Part shown: positions 8,907-18,312 of the stretch, in pieces
How the letters are laid out: the number at the start of each line of letters is the position of its first letter
Position numbering within the stretch: position 1 is the first letter of the stretch
Origin: Nitrobacter winogradskyi Nb-255
GTDB lineage: Bacteria; Pseudomonadota; Alphaproteobacteria; Rhizobiales; Xanthobacteraceae
Direction of reading: 5' to 3'
Length of the DNA stretch: 64,000 nucleotides
Assembly: GCF_000012725.1 (NCBI RefSeq)
Contig: NC_007406.1
Coordinates: 834,001-898,000 of the forward strand
Made by a program: the position numbers and the translations under genes
Notes under the pieces: generated by a model
Told to the model about the DNA's origin: nothing
Database searches by the model: none
Seen by the model: the letters and a program-made list of their open reading frames with translations, nothing else

Positions 8907-9188
8907 CTACTTGCGATCGACCTCCTGCTTCGTCGGGTTCTCAGCGTTCGGCTGCGCGTCATCAGGTTCGCGCGTGAGGAGTCCCGCGCGCAACAGACCG
9001 GCAATAAAGATGTCCGGGCTCACCGTTGAAACGTGAACACCCTCCTGGAACATGCGATCGGCAACCGCTTCCATGTATTCGCGATCGCTGAGGTTCTGTT
9101 CGTTCCAGCTCGACTCGCGCAGGCGGCGGATTGCATCAAACGACGTTTCGGCCTCGATCAGCAGCCCCTGGCTGGTGCGGTATCGCAT
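8907..9188 (-). CDS. Conserved hypothetical small protein
   Basis: A 93-residue soluble protein starting MRYRTSQGLLIEAETSFDAI. The central part is acidic and helical (NLSDREYMEAVADRMFQEGV), followed by a hydrophobic helix DIFIAGLLRAGLL and a polar tail. No catalytic or metal motif is visible. A GGAGAG ribosome-binding site lies just upstream of the ATG on the minus strand, which supports translation. I do not recognise a family. Confidence 0.65.
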   Translation of the reverse strand: MRYRTSQGLLIEAETSFDAIRRLRESSWNEQNLSDREYMEAVADRMFQEGVHVSTVSPDIFIAGLLRAGLLTREPDDAQPNAENPTKQEVDRK

Positions 9189-9401
9189 CGGTTCTCTCCT
9201 TGAGACGAGTGTGTTCTGCGGCTTCGATATCAGCCTTAATCACAGGCGAGCACGGCTTGTCCATGAGGGCGATCGATCGGCTCCCGTCACTCGGGATGTT
9301 CGTATCTTCAAATACCCGCCGGCGCCTGTCGTTGCCAATCCGGCCGCGTGGTCCTCGCCGGCGCGCCGTTGAGTGAGGAGGGCTCTGCTGCCGCGAAGCC
9401 T

Positions 9402-9439
9402 TTAGTGATCAGGAACCTTATTAGTGATCAGGAACCTTA
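9402..9439 (+). repeat. Perfect 19-bp tandem duplication
   Basis: TTAGTGATCAGGAACCTTA occurs twice back to back (9402-9420 and 9421-9439) in noncoding sequence, 31 bases before a copy of repeat family 1. It may be a replication-slippage product. No gene is affected. Confidence 0.9.
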
Positions 9440-9470
9440 TTCAGACCGGCTTCGCGATAAGCGGTAAATT

Positions 9471-9575
9471 TAGAGCATTTTCCGGCGAAGTGGATACCGG
9501 TTCGCGTGAAGAAAACGCGTCAAAACAAGGTTATAGAGCCTCGCTTCTGATTACATCAGAAGCGAAAAGGCTCTA
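9471..9575 (-). repeat. Interspersed palindromic repeat family 1, copy B (105 bp, inverted)
   Basis: This is the reverse orientation of the element at 7411-7515 and has the same 105-base length. It begins TAGAGCATTTTCCGGCGAAG, continues through GAAGAAAACGCGTCAAAAC and ends with AGCGAAAAGGCTCTA. The internal dyad CGCTTCTGATTACATCAGAA is one or two bases from the first copy. The region 9189-9751 otherwise holds nothing I can support as a gene. Confidence 0.8.
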
Positions 9576-9751
9576 CTATCGCAAACGCCTGATACAAAGC
9601 CTGACCTGCGGACCGCTGACCCATCCGACAGCGCCGGCAAGGCTATTAAGTACCAGCGATGATCGCGAAGCTATCGTCACCGCGCACCGTCAGGCTTCTG
9701 CAATTTCGTTGCAGCCGATCGTAAACCGGGATGGATGTGTGCTTTTCCAGA

Positions 9752-9976
9752 TCAGTCGGCGAGCACAACCATTTCGCCGTCAATGACCTGATACTCGGCA
9801 ATAAGCTCCGGAGTAGCTTCCGAATCGACCTTGACCTCCGCGTCAGGGAGAGTTTCCTTGACCGCGCGGACAGCCGCGTCCTGGTCGGCGATGGCGACAA
9901 GGATGAATTCCCGGCGAGGCGCTCCGCTGGCGCCTCTACCGGGCCTCACGGTGCTGATTTTCCAACCTTTGATCAT
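9752..9976 (-). CDS. Conserved hypothetical small protein
   Basis: A 74-residue protein starting MIKGWKISTVRPGRG. The middle reads EFILVAIADQDAAVRAVKET and the end is an acidic beta-rich stretch closing with VIDGEMVVLAD. The pattern of beta strand, helix (AAVRAVKETLPDAEV) and strand suggests a compact alpha/beta fold. No membrane segment or catalytic motif is visible. I do not recognise a named family. Coding is supported by the regular amino-acid composition and the absence of a better frame. Confidence 0.6.
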   Translation of the reverse strand: MIKGWKISTVRPGRGASGAPRREFILVAIADQDAAVRAVKETLPDAEVKVDSEATPELIAEYQVIDGEMVVLAD

Positions 9977-10166
9977 GGCTCAGTATGACATGGATTTGTG
10001 CCCGCGTACATATCCCGTCGGGTTCGTTCCACAACCCTGATGCAGCCCGTGGCGTGGCCAGCCTTCATCAGCGCGCTCAAGCCGTGCCTCTCTTGAAAAC
10101 GCCATAGCCATTGAACCCGCCGTGTTGCGATTGTAAACGTGCAGCCTTCATCCGAAAGGTCATCTG

Positions 10167-11435
10167 ATGCCGGAAACCGCGTTGAGCGCACTCGTTGATG
10201 TCTTGAGCCGGCCTGTCCATGTCCCGAAGCCTGATCAGGCCGGATCTCTCGTCATCGCTGAGCCACCGACCCCGTTCGTGGCGCCGAGATTCGAAACGGC
10301 AGACGGAGATGGGGGCAGCCTGGAGAAGGAGATCATCCTCATCGAGGCATCTGCGGCGGCGGGCAAGAGCACATTGGCCAGCCAGTTGTCAGCAACGCTC
10401 AAGATCCCGGTTCTCGACCTGGCGAGGGTGCCCGTCGCCGGAGGATCGCTCCATGCCCTGCTGGCCGGTCTGGAGGCCGCTGATAAGAGCGACCCAATGG
10501 CGGCATTTCACGAGGGTCGGCTTCCCCTCATTGTCGACGCGCTTGACGAAGGGAGATTGCTGTCGAACGAGACCGGCATCGAGCAGTTTCTCGGATCAAG
10601 CGCCGAATTGTTGCAAAGCGACCGGCGAGTGGCCTCGAAGCCCAAACTGGTCATGCTGGGAAGGTTCGAGTCGATCGAACTGGCGCGACAGCAATTTGGA
10701 CGCGCCGCGCCTGAAGTGAAGCACGTCACGGCCAACGTCGAATTCTACGACAAAGAGGGCGCCCGGCAACTGATTCACGCTTACGCCAGGGCGGCCGCCC
10801 GGCCCGGCTCGCACTATTTGAACCACCCGGATCTCGCCGAGGATTTCATAACGACATTCTTTGACGCCATTGAAGCCGCGCTCGGCTTGTCGGCGGGCGA
10901 GTTGTGGGACGATGGACGAGGCAAGGTCTTCGCGGGCTACGCGCCGCTGCTTGCGGCGGTGGGGTCCATCCTGGCTGTGATCGATGATTTCGACAACGTC
11001 GCCAAAAACCTCAGGGCCAACCGGGGTCGCGAGGCGTGGGGAGTCGTCGAGGCGGTCCTGTACGAGATATTGTGCCGCGAACAGGACAAGTTGCGGGACC
11101 GGTTAAGCGATCAATGCGAATCCGCGGTGCCGAACTCCGTTTACGATATAGAGGAGCAACTGACGCTCCTTGCGCAATACATCCAATCGAAGCCGCTCGA
11201 GGGCGCCGGCCGTGTCAGGCTTTCGGCCTCCGATATGGGAAAATACAGGGCGATGGTCCAAACCTATCTGCCGCATCATCCCTTCCTGCGAAGGCATGAA
11301 TTCGGAGATGCCGTGCTCGGGGCGAACGCCGTGTCGCGCGCCGTCTATCACGGTGGGACGATTTCCCGAGACCGGCTGATCAGCCTGTCGCGACAATGGC
11401 GCCAGTCGGGCCCAACGCGAGGGCGGTCGCGTTGA
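10167..11435 (+). CDS. NACHT/STAND-like P-loop NTPase, apparently truncated
   Basis: The 422-residue product has a Walker A-like EASAAAGKSTLASQL near residue 60 and a Walker B of NACHT type, LIVDALDEGRLL, near residue 127. The sequence after it (KPKLVMLGRFESIELARQQF) fits the sensor strand of STAND ATPases. STAND proteins usually combine such an NTPase core with sensor repeats and an effector, and many act in defence or signalling. Here the C-terminus stops about 420 residues in, ending with the basic run GPTRGRSR, and no effector or repeat domain follows. I read this as a truncated or minimal member. It lies alone between small hypotheticals and trmO. Confidence 0.6.
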   Translation: MPETALSALVDVLSRPVHVPKPDQAGSLVIAEPPTPFVAPRFETADGDGGSLEKEIILIEASAAAGKSTLASQLSATLKIPVLDLARVPVAGGSLHALLAGLEAADKSDPMAAFHEGRLPLIVDALDEGRLLSNETGIEQFLGSSAELLQSDRRVASKPKLVMLGRFESIELARQQFGRAAPEVKHVTANVEFYDKEGARQLIHAYARAAARPGSHYLNHPDLAEDFITTFFDAIEAALGLSAGELWDDGRGKVFAGYAPLLAAVGSILAVIDDFDNVAKNLRANRGREAWGVVEAVLYEILCREQDKLRDRLSDQCESAVPNSVYDIEEQLTLLAQYIQSKPLEGAGRVRLSASDMGKYRAMVQTYLPHHPFLRRHEFGDAVLGANAVSRAVYHGGTISRDRLISLSRQWRQSGPTRGRSR

Positions 11436-11450
11436 TCGCGCCGGTGTGGG

Positions 11451-11903
11451 TTATGGCGATGATCGGCCCGTCGCGGTCATCCACCATTGCGGCGCCCGAA
11501 GCTCGGTGACGGCGTCAAATGCGTCATAGGGTTTGATGTCGAGCACGGGCGTGCCGTCATAGGCGTCCAGAGCCTTGACCGTCAGAATGTTTTTCTCCCG
11601 CTTCAGCAACTCCACGACGGCCAGCCCGATCGGATTGGGTCGTTCCCGTCCGCGGGCGGAGAATACGCCCACTTCCGGCAGGTCGGTGCGATGCCGGGGA
11701 TGCGTGGTCAAGGGGACAGGCTTGCCGGCGATCTGATCCATCCAGAACAGGACGATCAGGTGCGACCATTCCTCAAGGCCGGTCAGAGCCGCCGCAAGAT
11801 CCTCGCGCACGATGATTTCCGCGACGATATCTCGGCGCGATACTCGCACCTCGTTCGTGAAACGGCTGCGCACGGTCGCTATGGATCGCATGGAAATCGT
11901 CAT
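11451..11903 (-). CDS. tRNA (t6A37) methyltransferase, TrmO/TsaA-like
   Basis: A 150-residue single-domain protein of the UPF0066/TrmO family. TrmO uses S-adenosylmethionine to methylate N6 of threonylcarbamoyladenosine-37 in certain tRNAs. Motifs visible are LTGLEEWSHLIVLFW near residue 41, the SAM-contacting GVFSARGRERPNPIG near residue 79, and LDAYDGTPVLDIKPY near residue 111. E. coli TrmO has an additional C-terminal domain that is absent here, as in many alphaproteobacterial homologues. It is convergent with the NTPase gene, with 15 bases between stops. Confidence 0.85.
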   Translation of the reverse strand: MTISMRSIATVRSRFTNEVRVSRRDIVAEIIVREDLAAALTGLEEWSHLIVLFWMDQIAGKPVPLTTHPRHRTDLPEVGVFSARGRERPNPIGLAVVELLKREKNILTVKALDAYDGTPVLDIKPYDAFDAVTELRAPQWWMTATGRSSP

Positions 11904-12482
11904 GTGTGGTTACCGGTGCGGATGGGTGAACCGGATCTGTTATCCGGCCAGAGACGTTGGCGGTTTATGATCTGCTGTCGCCGCCGCCCTTAAACATTGC
12001 GCCAGGATCGAGCGTCACGGCAAGACGAGAGTCAAGGCAAGGGAGGTCAAGATCAAGAGATGCCGTTCTCTGTATCCGCATCTTGCCCTCGCGAAGATGC
12101 TGCGTAGGTAGCAGGCGCGGTCGAAGCCTCGCTGTGAACGTTGCGGAAGATATTCACGGCCTTCAAGTTTATCGCCAATGACCGGAACTTGGTACGTGGT
12201 CAAGAAGTGGTCAAGAAAGAGTAAGAAGATTGCGGCCGCTGATCGCGCGATCGAGATGACGTATCGACGAAAGAACCGCGGCGAGCTGTTTGATACAGCG
12301 CAAAGATCCAATCAACTCGCGCGAGTGAATTGCGTTCAGGGTTGCCGCAGAGCAGCATGAACGGCGCTTGCATCTTAAAATATACTCCTTTAAGAAATCG
12401 GCCGGTATGTAACGCGCTTGTTGGGCCCGTATCAAAGGCCGTCAGGTGCTGGTGCGGATTTATGACAAGGAGCGCGAGCGGC
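11904..12482. other. Intergenic stretch upstream of coxB, no gene recognised
   Basis: About 580 bases without a supportable gene. Short open frames here have irregular composition and resemble nothing known. The segment must contain the promoter of the cytochrome oxidase operon, but I could not pick a convincing -35/-10 pair. A short local duplication (GTGGTCAAGAAGTGGTCAAG) is present near 12195-12215. Confidence 0.5.
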
Positions 12483-13340
12483 ATGAAGATGTCGATGGGC
12501 CAATATGGCCGCCGGTTTGGCCGCCGGTTTCTGGGATTGGCGTTTGGAGGAGCGGCTTTTGCCGCAGGTGGCGCGGCATTTGCGGCGGATGAGATAGGTC
12601 AGCCGCATGCGTGGGGCTTTGATCTTCAGCAGGGCGTGACGCCTGTGATGGAGAGCATTGCGCGGATGCATAACGGGCTTCTGGTGGTGATCACGCTGAT
12701 CACGCTGTTTGTGACGGCCTTGCTGGTTGTTGCGATGGTGCGGTTCAACGCGCGCTCCAATCCGGTTCCGTCGAAGACGACGCACAACACGATGATCGAG
12801 GTTGCGTGGACGATCATCCCGGTTCTGATCCTGGTCGGCATTGCGGTTCCCTCATTCCGTCTTTTGTTTGAGCAGCTTGACCTTCCGAAGGCTGACCTGA
12901 CGGTGAAGGCGACCGGCAAGCAGTGGTACTGGACCTACACCTATCCGGACAACGGCAAGTTCGAGTTTGACTCGCTGCTGGCGCAGGACAAGAAGCCGCG
13001 TCTGCTTGCGGTGGACAACGAGCTGGTTGTTCCGGTGAACAAGGTGGTCCGGGTTCAGGTGATCGGGGCTGATGTCATTCATTCCTTTGGAGTTCCGTCG
13101 TTCGGCATGAAGGTGGACGCGATTCCGGGTCGTCTCAACGAGACCTGGTTCAAGGCCACGAAGACGGGCATTTTCTACGGCCAGTGCTCTGAGCTGTGCG
13201 GCCGGGACCATGCCTTCATGCCGATTGCGGTTCGCGTGGTGAGCGAGCAGGAATTTGCGGCGTGGGTTGAAGTCGCGAAGAAGAAGTTTGCCTCGAACCC
13301 GGCGAACGCGGTGGCGTCGGCTGCCGGCGTGATGCAATAG
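12483..13340 (+). CDS. coxB: Cytochrome c oxidase subunit II (aa3 type)
   Basis: Carries the CuA centre that accepts electrons from cytochrome c. A signal/anchor region with AAFAAGGAAFAADE is followed by two transmembrane helices (about residues 65-85 and 105-125 of this start). The periplasmic cupredoxin domain includes GKQWYWTYTYPD and the CuA motif GQCSELCGRDHAFM, with both Cys, His and Met ligands. The start at 12483 is chosen because AAGGAG lies 10 bases upstream; ATG 12462 is in frame but would sit before this ribosome site. It heads the operon coxB, coxA, ctaB, coxF-like, ctaG, coxC. Confidence 0.96.
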   Translation: MKMSMGQYGRRFGRRFLGLAFGGAAFAAGGAAFAADEIGQPHAWGFDLQQGVTPVMESIARMHNGLLVVITLITLFVTALLVVAMVRFNARSNPVPSKTTHNTMIEVAWTIIPVLILVGIAVPSFRLLFEQLDLPKADLTVKATGKQWYWTYTYPDNGKFEFDSLLAQDKKPRLLAVDNELVVPVNKVVRVQVIGADVIHSFGVPSFGMKVDAIPGRLNETWFKATKTGIFYGQCSELCGRDHAFMPIAVRVVSEQEFAAWVEVAKKKFASNPANAVASAAGVMQ

Positions 13341-13440
13341 GCGTCGCGTCGGGCGATTTCGACGACGAGGGGCGGCGCCTGCGAAGGGGTCGCCCGCCAG
13401 GGTTCGAAGGACTTCAAGGGACGAAAGACAGGATTAGACA

Positions 13441-15060
13441 ATGGCAACAGCATCTGCTCACGACCATGCCCATGACGATCATGGCGACCATGCGCACCAC
13501 CCGACAGGGTGGAAGCGCTTTGCGTATTCGACCAATCACAAGGACATCGGGACCATGTACCTGGTGTTCGCCATCGTTGCGGGGATCATCGGCGGCCTGA
13601 TGTCGATGGGCATCCGGGCGGAACTGATGTACCCCGGGATACAGGTTTTTGATCCCGCGCATACCTACAACGTGTTTGCGACCAATCACGGCCTGATCAT
13701 GATCTTCTTCATGGTGATGCCGGCGATGATCGGCGGCTTCGGCAACTGGTTCGTGCCGCTGATGATCGGCGCGCCCGACATGGCGTTCCCGCGCATGAAC
13801 AACATCTCGTTCTGGCTGCTGCCGGCGGCGTTTGCGCTGCTGCTGATCTCCTCATTCATGGAGGGCGAGCCGGGCGCGACCGGAGCGGGCACGGGCTGGA
13901 CGCTGTATGCGCCGCTGTCGACGAGCGGTCATCCGGGTCCGGCGGTGGACTTCAGCATCCTGTCGATCCACCTTGCGGGCGCCTCCTCGATCCTCGGGGC
14001 GATCAACTTCATCACCACGATCTTCAACATGCGCGCGCCTGGCATGACCATGCACAAGATGCCGCTGTTCGTCTGGTCGATCCTGGTCACCGTGTTCCTG
14101 CTGCTGCTGTCGCTGCCGGTTCTGGCGGGCGCGATCACGATGCTGCTGACCGACCGTAACTTCGGCACCACGTTCTTCGCGGCCGATGGTGGCGGCGATC
14201 CGGTGCTGTTCCAGCATCTGTTCTGGTTCTTCGGCCATCCCGAGGTGTACATCCTGATTCTGCCGGGCTTCGGCATGATCAGCCATGTGATCTCGACGTT
14301 CTCGAAGAAGCCGATCTTCGGATATCTGGGCATGGCCTACGCCATGGTGGCGATCGGCGGCATCGGCTTCGTGGTGTGGGCGCACCACATGTACACGGTC
14401 GGCATGGTGTCCTCGGCGCAGGCTTACTTCGTCGCGGCGACCATGGTGATCGCGGTGCCGACGGGCGTGAAGGTGTTCTCGTGGATCGCCACGATGTGGG
14501 GCGGCTCGATCGAGTTCAAGACGCCGATGCTGTTTGCGATCGGCTTCATCTTCCTGTTCACGGTCGGCGGCGTGACCGGCGTTGTGCTGGCCAATGCGGG
14601 CGTTGATCGCGTGATGCAGGAGACCTACTACGTCATCGCGCACTTCCACTACGTGATGGGCATTGCCGCGGTGTTCGCGATCTTCTCGGGCTGGTACTAC
14701 TGGTTCCCGAAGATGTCGGGCTACATGTACAACGAGACCATCGGCAAGCTGCACTTCTGGGTGATGTTCATCGGCGCCAACATCCTGTTCTTCCCGCAGC
14801 ACTTCCTCGGCTTGCAGGGCATGATGCGGCGCATGGTGGACTATCCGGATGCGTTCGCCGGCTGGAACGAGATCTCGTCCTACGGCGCCTTCATCACGGG
14901 CTTCGGCGTCATCATCTTCCTCTACGGCCTGGTCGACGCCTTCGCGCGCAAGCAGCAGGCGGCCGACAATCCGTGGGGTGAAGGCGCGACGACGCTGGAA
15001 TGGACGCTGTCCTCACCGCCTCCGTTCCACCAGTTCTCCACCCTGCCGAAGGTGCAGTAA
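13441..15060 (+). CDS. coxA: Cytochrome c oxidase subunit I (aa3 type)
   Basis: The catalytic subunit of the A1-family proton-pumping oxidase, 539 residues with 12 transmembrane helices. Proton-channel residues are intact: [11 protein letters not shown] holds the D-channel Asp, GHPEVYIL holds the gating Glu with CuB His and cross-linked Tyr, and [12 protein letters not shown] holds the K-channel Lys. HH of VVWAHHMYT are the other CuB ligands, and [10 protein letters not shown] holds the haem a and a3 ligands. The N-terminus is His/Asp rich. It is the natural comparison for the divergent subunit I at 19830-21803. Confidence 0.97.
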   Translation: MATASAHDHAHDDHGDHAHHPTGWKRFAYSTNHKDIGTMYLVFAIVAGIIGGLMSMGIRAELMYPGIQVFDPAHTYNVFATNHGLIMIFFMVMPAMIGGFGNWFVPLMIGAPDMAFPRMNNISFWLLPAAFALLLISSFMEGEPGATGAGTGWTLYAPLSTSGHPGPAVDFSILSIHLAGASSILGAINFITTIFNMRAPGMTMHKMPLFVWSILVTVFLLLLSLPVLAGAITMLLTDRNFGTTFFAADGGGDPVLFQHLFWFFGHPEVYILILPGFGMISHVISTFSKKPIFGYLGMAYAMVAIGGIGFVVWAHHMYTVGMVSSAQAYFVAATMVIAVPTGVKVFSWIATMWGGSIEFKTPMLFAIGFIFLFTVGGVTGVVLANAGVDRVMQETYYVIAHFHYVMGIAAVFAIFSGWYYWFPKMSGYMYNETIGKLHFWVMFIGANILFFPQHFLGLQGMMRRMVDYPDAFAGWNEISSYGAFITGFGVIIFLYGLVDAFARKQQAADNPWGEGATTLEWTLSSPPPFHQFSTLPKVQ

Positions 15061-15122
15061 GCAGTCATGTGAATGTGCGCGGCGCGCTCACGCGCCGCGC
15101 ACCCAACAAAGCGGGTAGTATC

Positions 15123-16061
15123 GTGTCGGTTGTCGATCAAAAAGCCGTTGAGCTGCCGCCCCGGATCTCGGAGGCGGGTGTCGCCGATTACTTCGCGCTG
15201 CTGAAGCCACGAGTGATGTCGCTCGTGATCTTCACCGCGCTGGTCGGGCTGATGATTGCGCCGGGCCATATTCACCCGGTGCTGGGCTTCATCGCGATCC
15301 TGTGCATCGCGGTCGGAGCCGGCGCCTCCGGCGCGCTGAACATGGCGCTGGAAGGCGATATCGACGTGCTGATGTCGCGCACGGCCAACCGGCCGATCCC
15401 GCGCGGCCGCATCACCCGCGGCGAGGCGATGGGGTTCGGCCTCACGCTGTCGTTCTTCTCGGTGATGACGCTCGGCGCGCTGGTCAACTGGTACGCCGGG
15501 GGGCTGCTCGCCTTCACGATCTTCTTTTACGTGGTGATCTACACGATGGGGCTGAAGCGGCGGACCGCGCAGAACATCGTGATCGGCGGCGCCGCCGGCG
15601 CGCTGCCGCCGGTGGTGGCGTGGGCGGCCGCGACGGGGTCGTTGTCGGTTGAGCCGCTGCTTCTGTTCTTGATCATCTTCTTCTGGACGCCGCCGCATTT
15701 CTGGGCGCTGGCGCTGTTCCGCTCCGACGATTACGCCCGCGCCGGGGTGCCGATGCTGCCGGTGGTCGCCGGTCCCGACGCGACGCGGCTGCAGATCCTG
15801 CTCTACACCATCGTGCTGGTGGCGATCGCCGCCGCGCCCTGGCCGCTCGGCTACTTCGACTGGGTCTATGGCGTCACCTCGCTGATCCTCGGCGCCGGCA
15901 TGCTGGTGCTCGCGATCGAGGTCTATCGCCACCGGACCGGAAGCCAGGCGCTGCGCGCCACGCGGCGGCTGTTCGCCTTCTCGATTCTCTATCTGTTCGC
16001 GCTGTTCGCCGTTCTGCTGCTCGATGTGGTCGCGAAGGCCGTCGCGCCGTTGATCTGGTAG
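15123..16061 (+). CDS. ctaB: Protohaem IX farnesyltransferase (haem O synthase)
   Basis: Converts haem B to haem O, the precursor of haem A for the oxidase encoded here. A UbiA-superfamily membrane prenyltransferase. The Mg-prenyl diphosphate motif is [19 protein letters not shown] near residue 75; [13 protein letters not shown] with downstream [14 protein letters not shown] is the second conserved region. I place the start at GTG 15123, giving [20 protein letters not shown]. The longer in-frame start at 15000 would overlap coxA and add a tail that does not look conserved. Length from this start is 312 residues, normal for CtaB. Confidence 0.94.
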
Positions 16062-16077
16062 AGGGGCGCATGAACCG

Positions 16078-16248
16078 ATGGACAGCAACGACAAGCCGGC
16101 CGGAGACCGGATCGTTCTCACCGAAGCTCAGAAGAAGCGCCGGCGCGAACGCTCGATCGCGATCGCCTGCGCGCTCGGCGTCCTGGTCCTGCTGTTCTTC
16201 GCGGTCACCTTCATCAAAGGGCCGGGCGTTCTCGTCCGTCCGGTGTGA
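16078..16248 (+). CDS. Small CoxF-like oxidase-operon membrane protein
   Basis: A 56-residue protein, MDSNDKPAGDRIVLTEAQ and onward, with a basic KKRRRERS stretch followed by one transmembrane helix (about residues 27-46) and a short tail ending VLVRPV. Its position between ctaB and ctaG matches small CoxF-type proteins in alphaproteobacterial cytochrome oxidase operons, which aid assembly. The start at 16078 is preferred over ATG 16070, which reads another frame. It ends one base before a possible TTG start and 6 bases before the ctaG ATG. Confidence 0.75.
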   Translation: MDSNDKPAGDRIVLTEAQKKRRRERSIAIACALGVLVLLFFAVTFIKGPGVLVRPV

Positions 16249-16254
16249 TTGAGA

Positions 16255-16896
16255 ATGACGGACGCGTCGCAACACCAGCAATCCGCGGCCCCGGCCTTGC
16301 CGAAGGCCGCGCCGCGCATCGGCCGCGACGTGAAGGTCGGCGCCGCCTGCGGCCTGGTGGTCGCATTGATGCTCGGAGCGGCCTATGCGTCGGTGCCGTT
16401 CTACGACTGGTTCTGCCGCGTCACCGGGTTCAACGGAACCACGCAGGTGGCAGGGAGCGCGCCGCAGGCGGAGCCGCTGGCGCGCACGGTGACGGTGCGT
16501 TTCGACTCCAACGTCTCCGGCGGGCTGCCCTGGAAGTTCGAGGCGGAACAGACCGCGATAGAGGTGCGGGTCGGCGAGGTCACCACCGTGCATTACGCCA
16601 TCACCAACGAGTCGGCGTCGCCCACGACCGGACAGGCCGCCTATAACGTCACGCCGCTGGCGGTCGGATCATACTTCACCAAGATCAACTGCTTCTGTTT
16701 CACCGAGCAAACCCTGGCGCCCGGCGAGAAGCGGGAGATGGCCGTCGTCTTCTATGTCGATCAGGCCTTCGCCGCCGACAAAGAGTACGACGGCGTCAAC
16801 ACCATCACCCTGTCCTATACCTTCTTCCCGGTGAAGAATGCCGCGCCCAGGCCGGTGGCGGCAAACGAGCCGGACAGGCCAGGGGGAAGCATCTGA
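16255..16896 (+). CDS. ctaG: Cytochrome c oxidase assembly protein CtaG/Cox11
   Basis: Inserts copper into the CuB site of subunit I. The protein has a single N-terminal transmembrane helix (about residues 22-46) and a periplasmic immunoglobulin-like domain. The copper-binding pair is in [12 protein letters not shown] near residue 142. [20 protein letters not shown] near residue 45 is a family signature. I use the ATG at 16255; a TTG two codons earlier overlaps the preceding stop and is less likely. Confidence 0.95.
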   Translation: MTDASQHQQSAAPALPKAAPRIGRDVKVGAACGLVVALMLGAAYASVPFYDWFCRVTGFNGTTQVAGSAPQAEPLARTVTVRFDSNVSGGLPWKFEAEQTAIEVRVGEVTTVHYAITNESASPTTGQAAYNVTPLAVGSYFTKINCFCFTEQTLAPGEKREMAVVFYVDQAFAADKEYDGVNTITLSYTFFPVKNAAPRPVAANEPDRPGGSI

Positions 16897-16992
16897 GCTT
16901 CGAGGGCCGACGCGTTTAGTTACCGACGCGTTTTGTTGTGAGACCAATAGGTGCCCAATACCGCCGGCACCGCTAAGGGAGAGAGACCGCAA

Positions 16993-17847
16993 ATGGCTAC
17001 GGCGCAAGTCAAGCACGATTACCACCTGGTCGACCCGAGTCCGTGGCCGATCGTAGGCGCGACCGCGGCTTTCATCATGGCCGTGGGCGCGATCCTGTGG
17101 ATGCATCATATGACCGCGGCCGCGCCGATCATCTTCGGCATCGGCGTGGTCGGCGTGCTCTACACCATGGCGAGCTGGTGGGCGGATGTGATCCGCGAAG
17201 CCGAGCACAAGGGCGATCACACCCGCGTGGTGCAGATCAGCCATCGCTATGGCATGATCCTGTTCATCACCTCCGAGGTGATGTTCTTCGTCGCCTGGTT
17301 CTGGGCCTTCTTCAACTCCGCGCTGTTCCCGGGCGACCCCGTGCATGTGACGCGCGAGGCCCTGTTCGGCGGCGTCTGGCCGCCCAAGGGCATCCAGACC
17401 TTCGATCCCTGGCACCTGCCGCTGCTCAACACCCTGATCCTGCTGACCTCGGGAACCACCGTGACGTGGGCGCACCACGCCCTGCTCAACGGCGACCGCA
17501 AGGGACTGAAGTGGGGCCTGATCCTGACCATCGCGCTCGGCGCCATCTTCACCTGCGTCCAGGCTTATGAGTATCAGCACGCCGCCTTCAGCTTCGCCGG
17601 CAACGTCTACGGCGCCACCTTCTTCATGGCGACCGGATTCCACGGCTTCCACGTGCTGGTCGGAACCATCTTCCTGATCGTCTGCCTGTTCCGCGCCAAC
17701 GCGGGACACTTCACCCCCTCCCAGCACCTCGGCTTCGAGTTCGCCGCCTGGTACTGGCACTTCGTCGACGTGGTGTGGCTGTTCCTGTTCGTCTGCATCT
17801 ATATCTGGGGCAACGGTGCCGCCGCCATGGCCCACGCCGCACACTGA
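16993..17847 (+). CDS. coxC: Cytochrome c oxidase subunit III
   Basis: Seven-helix subunit III of the aa3 oxidase, 284 residues from this start. It begins [20 protein letters not shown], the usual alphaproteobacterial N-terminus. [26 protein letters not shown]-like [13 protein letters not shown] and the last helix [20 protein letters not shown] are all typical. An AAGGGAGAGA ribosome site precedes the ATG, favouring it over the in-frame ATG at 16951. The operon ends here at a strong intrinsic terminator. Confidence 0.95.
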   Translation: MATAQVKHDYHLVDPSPWPIVGATAAFIMAVGAILWMHHMTAAAPIIFGIGVVGVLYTMASWWADVIREAEHKGDHTRVVQISHRYGMILFITSEVMFFVAWFWAFFNSALFPGDPVHVTREALFGGVWPPKGIQTFDPWHLPLLNTLILLTSGTTVTWAHHALLNGDRKGLKWGLILTIALGAIFTCVQAYEYQHAAFSFAGNVYGATFFMATGFHGFHVLVGTIFLIVCLFRANAGHFTPSQHLGFEFAAWYWHFVDVVWLFLFVCIYIWGNGAAAMAHAAH

Positions 17848-17876
17848 CCGCCAACCCGGCAAAAACAACAATAATC

Positions 17877-17908
17877 AAGGGCGGCCATAAGGCCGCCCTT
17901 TCTCTTTT
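17877..17908 (+). terminator. Intrinsic terminator after coxC
   Basis: A 10-bp perfect stem (AAGGGCGGCC / GGCCGCCCTT) with loop ATAA, followed by TCTCTTTT. It separates the coxBAC operon from the DUF983 and SURF1 genes, which start 12 bases later. Confidence 0.88.
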
Positions 17909-17919
17909 CGGAGCATACG

Positions 17920-18312
17920 ATGTCTAATTTTCTCGTTCGGCCGACATTATCCCAGACCATCCTGCGCGGAATTGCCTGCAAATGTCCGCGTTGCGGTAAG
18001 GGGAAGCTCTTCTCCGGGTTCCTGACGCTGCGGCCCGCCTGCGATCGCTGCGAGCAGGATTATTCCTTCATCGATGCCGGCGACGGACCCGCCGTATTCA
18101 TCATCCTGATCGCAGGATTTATCGTCGTCGCAGCCGCCCTCGTCGTGGAAGTCAAGTATCAGCCGGCACTCTGGATCCACGCGGTGCTTTGGATACCTCT
18201 TGTTCTTGCTGTCACCCTGTGGCCGTTACGCGCGATGAAATCGCTTTTGATCAGTCTCCAGTTCCATCACAAGGCCGCCGAAGGGCGTGCGGTCCCACGT
18301 CGTCACGCATGA
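17920..18312 (+). CDS. DUF983 family membrane protein
   Basis: A 130-residue protein with an N-terminal zinc-ribbon-like region: CKCPRCGKGKLFSGFL, then CDRCEQDYSF, giving two CxxC pairs. Two transmembrane helices follow (about 65-85 and 88-110). DUF983 genes commonly sit beside cytochrome oxidase and SURF1 genes; their function is unproven but an assembly role is inferred. Its stop overlaps the ATG of SURF1 by four bases, so the two are coupled. Confidence 0.88.
   Translation: MSNFLVRPTLSQTILRGIACKCPRCGKGKLFSGFLTLRPACDRCEQDYSFIDAGDGPAVFIILIAGFIVVAAALVVEVKYQPALWIHAVLWIPLVLAVTLWPLRAMKSLLISLQFHHKAAEGRAVPRRHA

Noticed and set aside
12015-12311. Minus-strand frame upstream of coxB
   Set aside because: No recognisable motif, irregular composition and no ribosome site.
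14922-16121. 399-codon frame opposite ctaB
   Set aside because: Arg/His/Gln-rich shadow; ctaB is unmistakable on the other strand.
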